A DNA stretch of 18,838 nt. It comes from Paracoccaceae bacterium. GTDB lineage: Bacteria > Pseudomonadota > Alphaproteobacteria > Rhodobacterales > Rhodobacteraceae. Location of the stretch: contig DOOI01000070.1 of the NCBI GenBank assembly GCA_003512825.1, forward strand, positions 1 to 18,838, in the 5' to 3' direction. The position numbers and the translations under genes were made by a program. The notes beneath the pieces were generated by a model. It saw nothing but the letters and a program-made list of their open reading frames with translations. It was not told the DNA's origin and did no database searches. This document shows positions 16,271 through 18,838 of this stretch, in pieces; within the stretch, counting starts at the first letter, position 1, and every line of letters starts with the position of its first letter.

Positions 16271-16322
16271 TTGACGAGATTGTTTTAAAAGAGAAAGATA
16301 AATATATTACTCACCTTAAGGT
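16271..16322. promoter_or_regulatory. AT-rich island with palindrome downstream of lolA
   Basis: After lolA the composition drops sharply: a run with TTGACG (16271-16276), TTTTAAAA and AAATATATTA, ending in the perfect 10-base palindrome ACCTTAAGGT (16313-16322). This contrasts with the GC-rich surroundings. TTGACG resembles a -35 box, but no good -10 lies at 16-18 bases. It may hold a promoter for the DUF484-xerC pair or a regulator site; only the composition and palindrome are certain. Confidence 0.4.
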
Positions 16323-16485
16323 TGCTTTGCCGCCACAGGCCCTTTCCCGTAACACCGCGCTCCCGCGCGAGACTTGACAGAAGGCCCCCGACTGGCGCAA
16401 GTCGGTCAGCAGAGCAAAAACAAAATAGCCTTGAACTGCCATTTCTGGTAGGATCAGGCGAAAGAAACGAGCAGGCCCGGAACTT

Positions 16486-17193
16486 ATGACCACCAAACCC
16501 CGCATGGAAGAAATGCTGCGCGACCGGATTATCTCCGACCCTGAATCCGTGCTTGAGGATCAAGATCTGATGCGGGCGTTGATTTCGGCTAACGAACGCG
16601 CCATGGGCGGCAATGTGATCGACCTTCGTGGTGTCGCGATGGAACGTCTCGAAGCGCGGCTGGATCGTCTGGAAGACACCCATCGCTCGGTGATTTCCGC
16701 CGCTTACGAAAACCTTGCGGGCACCAATCAAATCCATCGCGCCATTCTCAAGATGCTTGATCCGCTGTCCTTTGAAGAATTCCTCAAGGGCTTGGGCGGG
16801 GAAGTCGCCGATATTTTGCGCGTCGATGTGGTCAAGCTGGTGTTGGAAACCGTGCAAAACGAGCGCGATCCGGCGATCACCCGCTTGGGCGATGTCCTTT
16901 GCGTCGCCGAGCCCGGATTTATCGGCGAATACCTGAGCCAAGGGCGCAACGTGCCACTGCGCCAAGTCACCTTGCGGCAAATGCAACAAGGCTCCGCCGC
17001 GATCTACGGCGAGGCGGCGGATTGGATCCGCTCCGAGGCCTGCCTGAAATTGGATTTCGGCAAAGGCCGCTTACCGGGCATGCTGGTGTTTGGCGCCGAA
17101 GACCCGCATCTCTTCTCACCCCAACAAGGCAGCGATCTCCTCGCCTTCTTCACAGGGATCTTCGAGCGCACCATGCGGCGCTGGCTGTCATAA
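16486..17193 (+). CDS. DUF484 family protein (GAF-like), XerC neighbour
   Basis: A 235-residue protein of the DUF484/COG3159 family, whose E. coli member YigA lies next to xerC. The N-terminal half is helical and may include a coiled coil (RGVAMERLEARLDRLEDTHRSV, about 48-69). The C-terminal half (about 105-235) looks like a GAF-type domain ending with the family pattern MLVFGAEDPHLFSPQQGSDLLAFF and RRWLS. The function is unknown; genomic linkage to XerC suggests a role around recombination or division, which is inference. The ATG at 16486 has only a weak AGG upstream. The stop is separated from the xerC ATG by one base, so the two are translationally coupled. Confidence 0.85.
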   Translation: MTTKPRMEEMLRDRIISDPESVLEDQDLMRALISANERAMGGNVIDLRGVAMERLEARLDRLEDTHRSVISAAYENLAGTNQIHRAILKMLDPLSFEEFLKGLGGEVADILRVDVVKLVLETVQNERDPAITRLGDVLCVAEPGFIGEYLSQGRNVPLRQVTLRQMQQGSAAIYGEAADWIRSEACLKLDFGKGRLPGMLVFGAEDPHLFSPQQGSDLLAFFTGIFERTMRRWLS

Positions 17194-17194
17194 G

Positions 17195-18136
17195 ATGGCC
17201 TCCGAGGCAGCGATCGCGGCCTTGGCGCGCTGGCTCGACGGGTTAACGGCGCTCAAAGGGGTTTCGGCCAATACGATCGAGGCTTACCGGCGCGATGTCT
17301 CTGATTTCCTGGGCTTTCTTGTCGCGCATCATGGCAGCAGCCTTGGCCTTTCCGCGCTGACCAGCCTCACAGCCTCCGATCTTCGCAGCTTTCTCGCCCA
17401 TGAACGTGCCCGCGATGTCAGTGCCCGGTCCTTGGCGCGCAAGCTCTCTGCCATCAAGGGGTTCCTTGCTTGGCTGGCCGAGCGGCAGGGGGCAGATGCC
17501 ACCGCTGTGCTCTCGCTGCGCGGTCCAAAATTTCGCAAACCCTTGCCGCGCCCCCTTGCGCCAGAAGCCGCGCGCGCTGTCTTGGACCGGGTGGAAACAC
17601 AATCCGAGGAGCCATGGATCGCGGCGCGCGATCTTGCTGTGGTGACCCTGCTCTACGGCTGTGGCCTGCGAATATCAGAAGCCCTTGGCCTGACCGGGCG
17701 CGACGCGCCTTTAGGCTCTGCGCTGACGATCCGTGGCAAGGGCAGCAAGGAACGTCGCGTGCCTGTCTTGCCTCAAGCCGCCAAAGCTGTGGCCAGCTAT
17801 GTCGCGCTTTGCCCCCATGCGCTCGCACCTGATGCCGCGCTCTTTCGTGGGGCGCGCGGCGGGCCGCTCAATCCACGTCTGGTGCAAAAGGTGATGGAGG
17901 CTGTCCGCCGACAACTGGGCCTGCCCGCGTCGGCCACACCTCACGCCTTGCGCCATTCCTTCGCCACGCATCTGCTCTCTGCGGGCGGTGATCTGCGCGC
18001 CATCCAAGAGCTTTTGGGCCATGCCTCGCTCTCCACCACACAGGCCTATACCGCTGTCGATACGGCGCGCTTGATGGAAGCCTATGATGCGGCCCATCCG
18101 CGCGCGCGCCCGCCGTCGGCGCTCAAAAGCGGCTGA
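17195..18136 (+). CDS. xerC: Tyrosine recombinase XerC
   Basis: A 313-residue site-specific recombinase that, with XerD, resolves chromosome dimers at dif. The N-terminal core-binding SAM-like domain spans about 1-100 (NTIEAYRRDVSDFLGFL; LARKLSAIKGFLAWL). The catalytic domain shows the full set: R159 (GCGLRISEAL), K182 (RGKGSKERRVP), H250-x-x-R253 (HALRHSFATH), H276 (LLGHASLSTTQ) and nucleophile Y285. The ATG at 17195 starts one base after the DUF484 stop; an earlier in-frame ATG (17090) lies within that gene. The call of XerC over XerD rests on the DUF484 neighbour. It is a housekeeping protein and not a phage integrase: there is no att site, excisionase or tRNA beside it. ftsK, whose product activates this reaction, lies upstream. 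Confidence 0.93.
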   Translation: MASEAAIAALARWLDGLTALKGVSANTIEAYRRDVSDFLGFLVAHHGSSLGLSALTSLTASDLRSFLAHERARDVSARSLARKLSAIKGFLAWLAERQGADATAVLSLRGPKFRKPLPRPLAPEAARAVLDRVETQSEEPWIAARDLAVVTLLYGCGLRISEALGLTGRDAPLGSALTIRGKGSKERRVPVLPQAAKAVASYVALCPHALAPDAALFRGARGGPLNPRLVQKVMEAVRRQLGLPASATPHALRHSFATHLLSAGGDLRAIQELLGHASLSTTQAYTAVDTARLMEAYDAAHPRARPPSALKSG

Positions 18137-18145
18137 AATCTGCGC

Positions 18146-18838
18146 CTAATCGCGCCCGAAAAGCCCGGTAAGCGCGCGTTTTACCGTGCCTGAAACCGAA
18201 GGGCGTGTCGTTGCGCTAAACGGCATGGGGCGGCAAACTTCCATTGCCGCCAGCCCCACCCGAGCGGTCAACGCCCCATTCACCACCCCCTCGCCAAAGC
18301 GGCGCGAAAGTTTGGCCAGCACCCCCCCGCCTAGAAAAGATCCCAGCATATCATCGCCCATGGCCACCGCGCCCGTGGCCACCACATGGGCCATCACGGC
18401 ACGGGTCAGCCGCCAGCTACCCAAAACGCCAGACCGCCCCCCGTAGATTTCCGCAACCCGCCGGATCATCCGCAGGTTTGCCGTCAACGCGGCCATGACA
18501 TCCGCCAAAGGCAGCGGGATCAGCGCCGTGACCGTGGCCACTTGGCGCGCGGCGGCTTCCACTTCGCGCGCAGCGGCGGCATCGAGCGGGGCCATGATCT
18601 CGCGTTCGGCCAAGGTGATCAGCGCATCCGCGTCCATCACCTCGGATGCACGCGCATCAAATCGCGCCCGCGCCCAAGCCACCTCGTCGCGCCGCGCATA
18701 GAGCCCGCGCACCTCTGCCACGGCCCGCCGCGCCTCAGACAAACTCTGTGCCGCGCGCACCTTGGCTTGCACCTTGTCGATCCGCCCCAACCGCGCCACG
18801 GCGGCCAATTCGCGCAAGGCCAGCACCGCCAAAACCAT
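18146..18838 (-). CDS. YcjF/DUF697 (TIGR01620-type) inner-membrane protein, 5' end outside window
   Basis: The minus-strand frame is open to the window edge; 230 residues are visible and the terminal Met codon at 18836-18838 is probably internal. The visible part begins in a hydrophobic stretch that runs into LRELAAVARLGRIDKV, which in YcjF-like proteins follows the second membrane helix. A helical region and a C-terminal DUF697-like domain follow (ATVTALIPLPLADVMAALTANLRMI at about 101-125, then EIYGGRSG). Relatives are about 340-350 residues, so roughly 100 are missing. In E. coli, ycjF is paired with the stress-induced GTPase-like gene ycjX; a partner would lie beyond the right edge. It converges on xerC with 9 bases between stops. 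The function is unknown. Confidence 0.82.
   Translation of the reverse strand: MVLAVLALRELAAVARLGRIDKVQAKVRAAQSLSEARRAVAEVRGLYARRDEVAWARARFDARASEVMDADALITLAEREIMAPLDAAAAREVEAAARQVATVTALIPLPLADVMAALTANLRMIRRVAEIYGGRSGVLGSWRLTRAVMAHVVATGAVAMGDDMLGSFLGGGVLAKLSRRFGEGVVNGALTARVGLAAMEVCRPMPFSATTRPSVSGTVKRALTGLFGRD

Noticed and set aside
16431..16454. TTGAAC and TAGGAT as a promoter for DUF484-xerC
   Set aside because: The spacer is only 12 bases, outside the range for a sigma-70 type promoter.
17195..18136. Phage or island integrase
   Set aside because: The protein matches housekeeping XerC with a DUF484 neighbour; no tRNA target, att repeat, excisionase or foreign composition is present. I also looked for a dif-like 28-base site in the gaps around it and saw none that I could support.

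Overview
The window reads as ordinary chromosome of a GC-rich alphaproteobacterium, most likely of the Rhodobacteraceae/Roseobacter group. This is inferred from the C-ending codon style, the gene families and orders (pgsA-moaD-moaE, nth-adenosine kinase, aminotransferase-ftsK-lolA, DUF484-xerC), and a GC-rich intergenic hairpin of a type I remember from that family. No taxonomic search was possible. There are 19 complete genes, plus one cut by each window edge. I see no rRNA, tRNA, CRISPR array, insertion sequence or prophage. No gene-free stretch exceeds about 245 bases.

Layout. Positions 2-4385 are all plus strand and tightly packed. They hold the C-terminal part of an old-yellow-enzyme-type iron-sulfur flavoprotein, a THUMP-domain rRNA methyltransferase, pgsA (phosphatidylglycerol synthesis), moaD and moaE (the two subunits of molybdopterin synthase) and an SCP2 lipid-binding protein. 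HspQ (minus, ending at 4438) converges on this block. It is divergent from a small lytic-transglycosylase-like lipoprotein (5010-5600), which in turn converges on an adenosine kinase-nth pair read from the minus strand (5691-7312). The nth upstream region carries a 14-bp tandem repeat and separates nth from a divergent Ada/Ogt-type DNA methyltransferase, so two DNA repair genes sit back to back.

From 8608 there is an OmpA-type lipoprotein and an NADPH-dependent FMN reductase (plus). The stop codon of the reductase overlaps that of a convergent VOC-fold protein (minus, 9868-10272), and a MaoC/HTD2-type hydratase (plus) follows. The next plus-strand block is a class I aminotransferase (possibly DapC), ftsK, lolA, a DUF484 gene and xerC. 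Its theme is envelope and cell division: DAP/peptidoglycan precursors, chromosome translocation at the septum, lipoprotein transport and chromosome dimer resolution. FtsK and XerC are known functional partners and lie less than 2 kb apart. A YcjF/DUF697 membrane protein runs off the right edge on the minus strand.

I found no convincing new multi-gene system. The most interesting non-coding signals are a nested 10 bp + 9 bp perfect inverted repeat in the lolA leader (15524-15580), the 14-bp repeat array upstream of nth/ada (7345-7414), the GC-rich hairpin element before the OmpA lipoprotein (8421-8486), and an AT-rich island with a palindrome after lolA (about 16271-16322).
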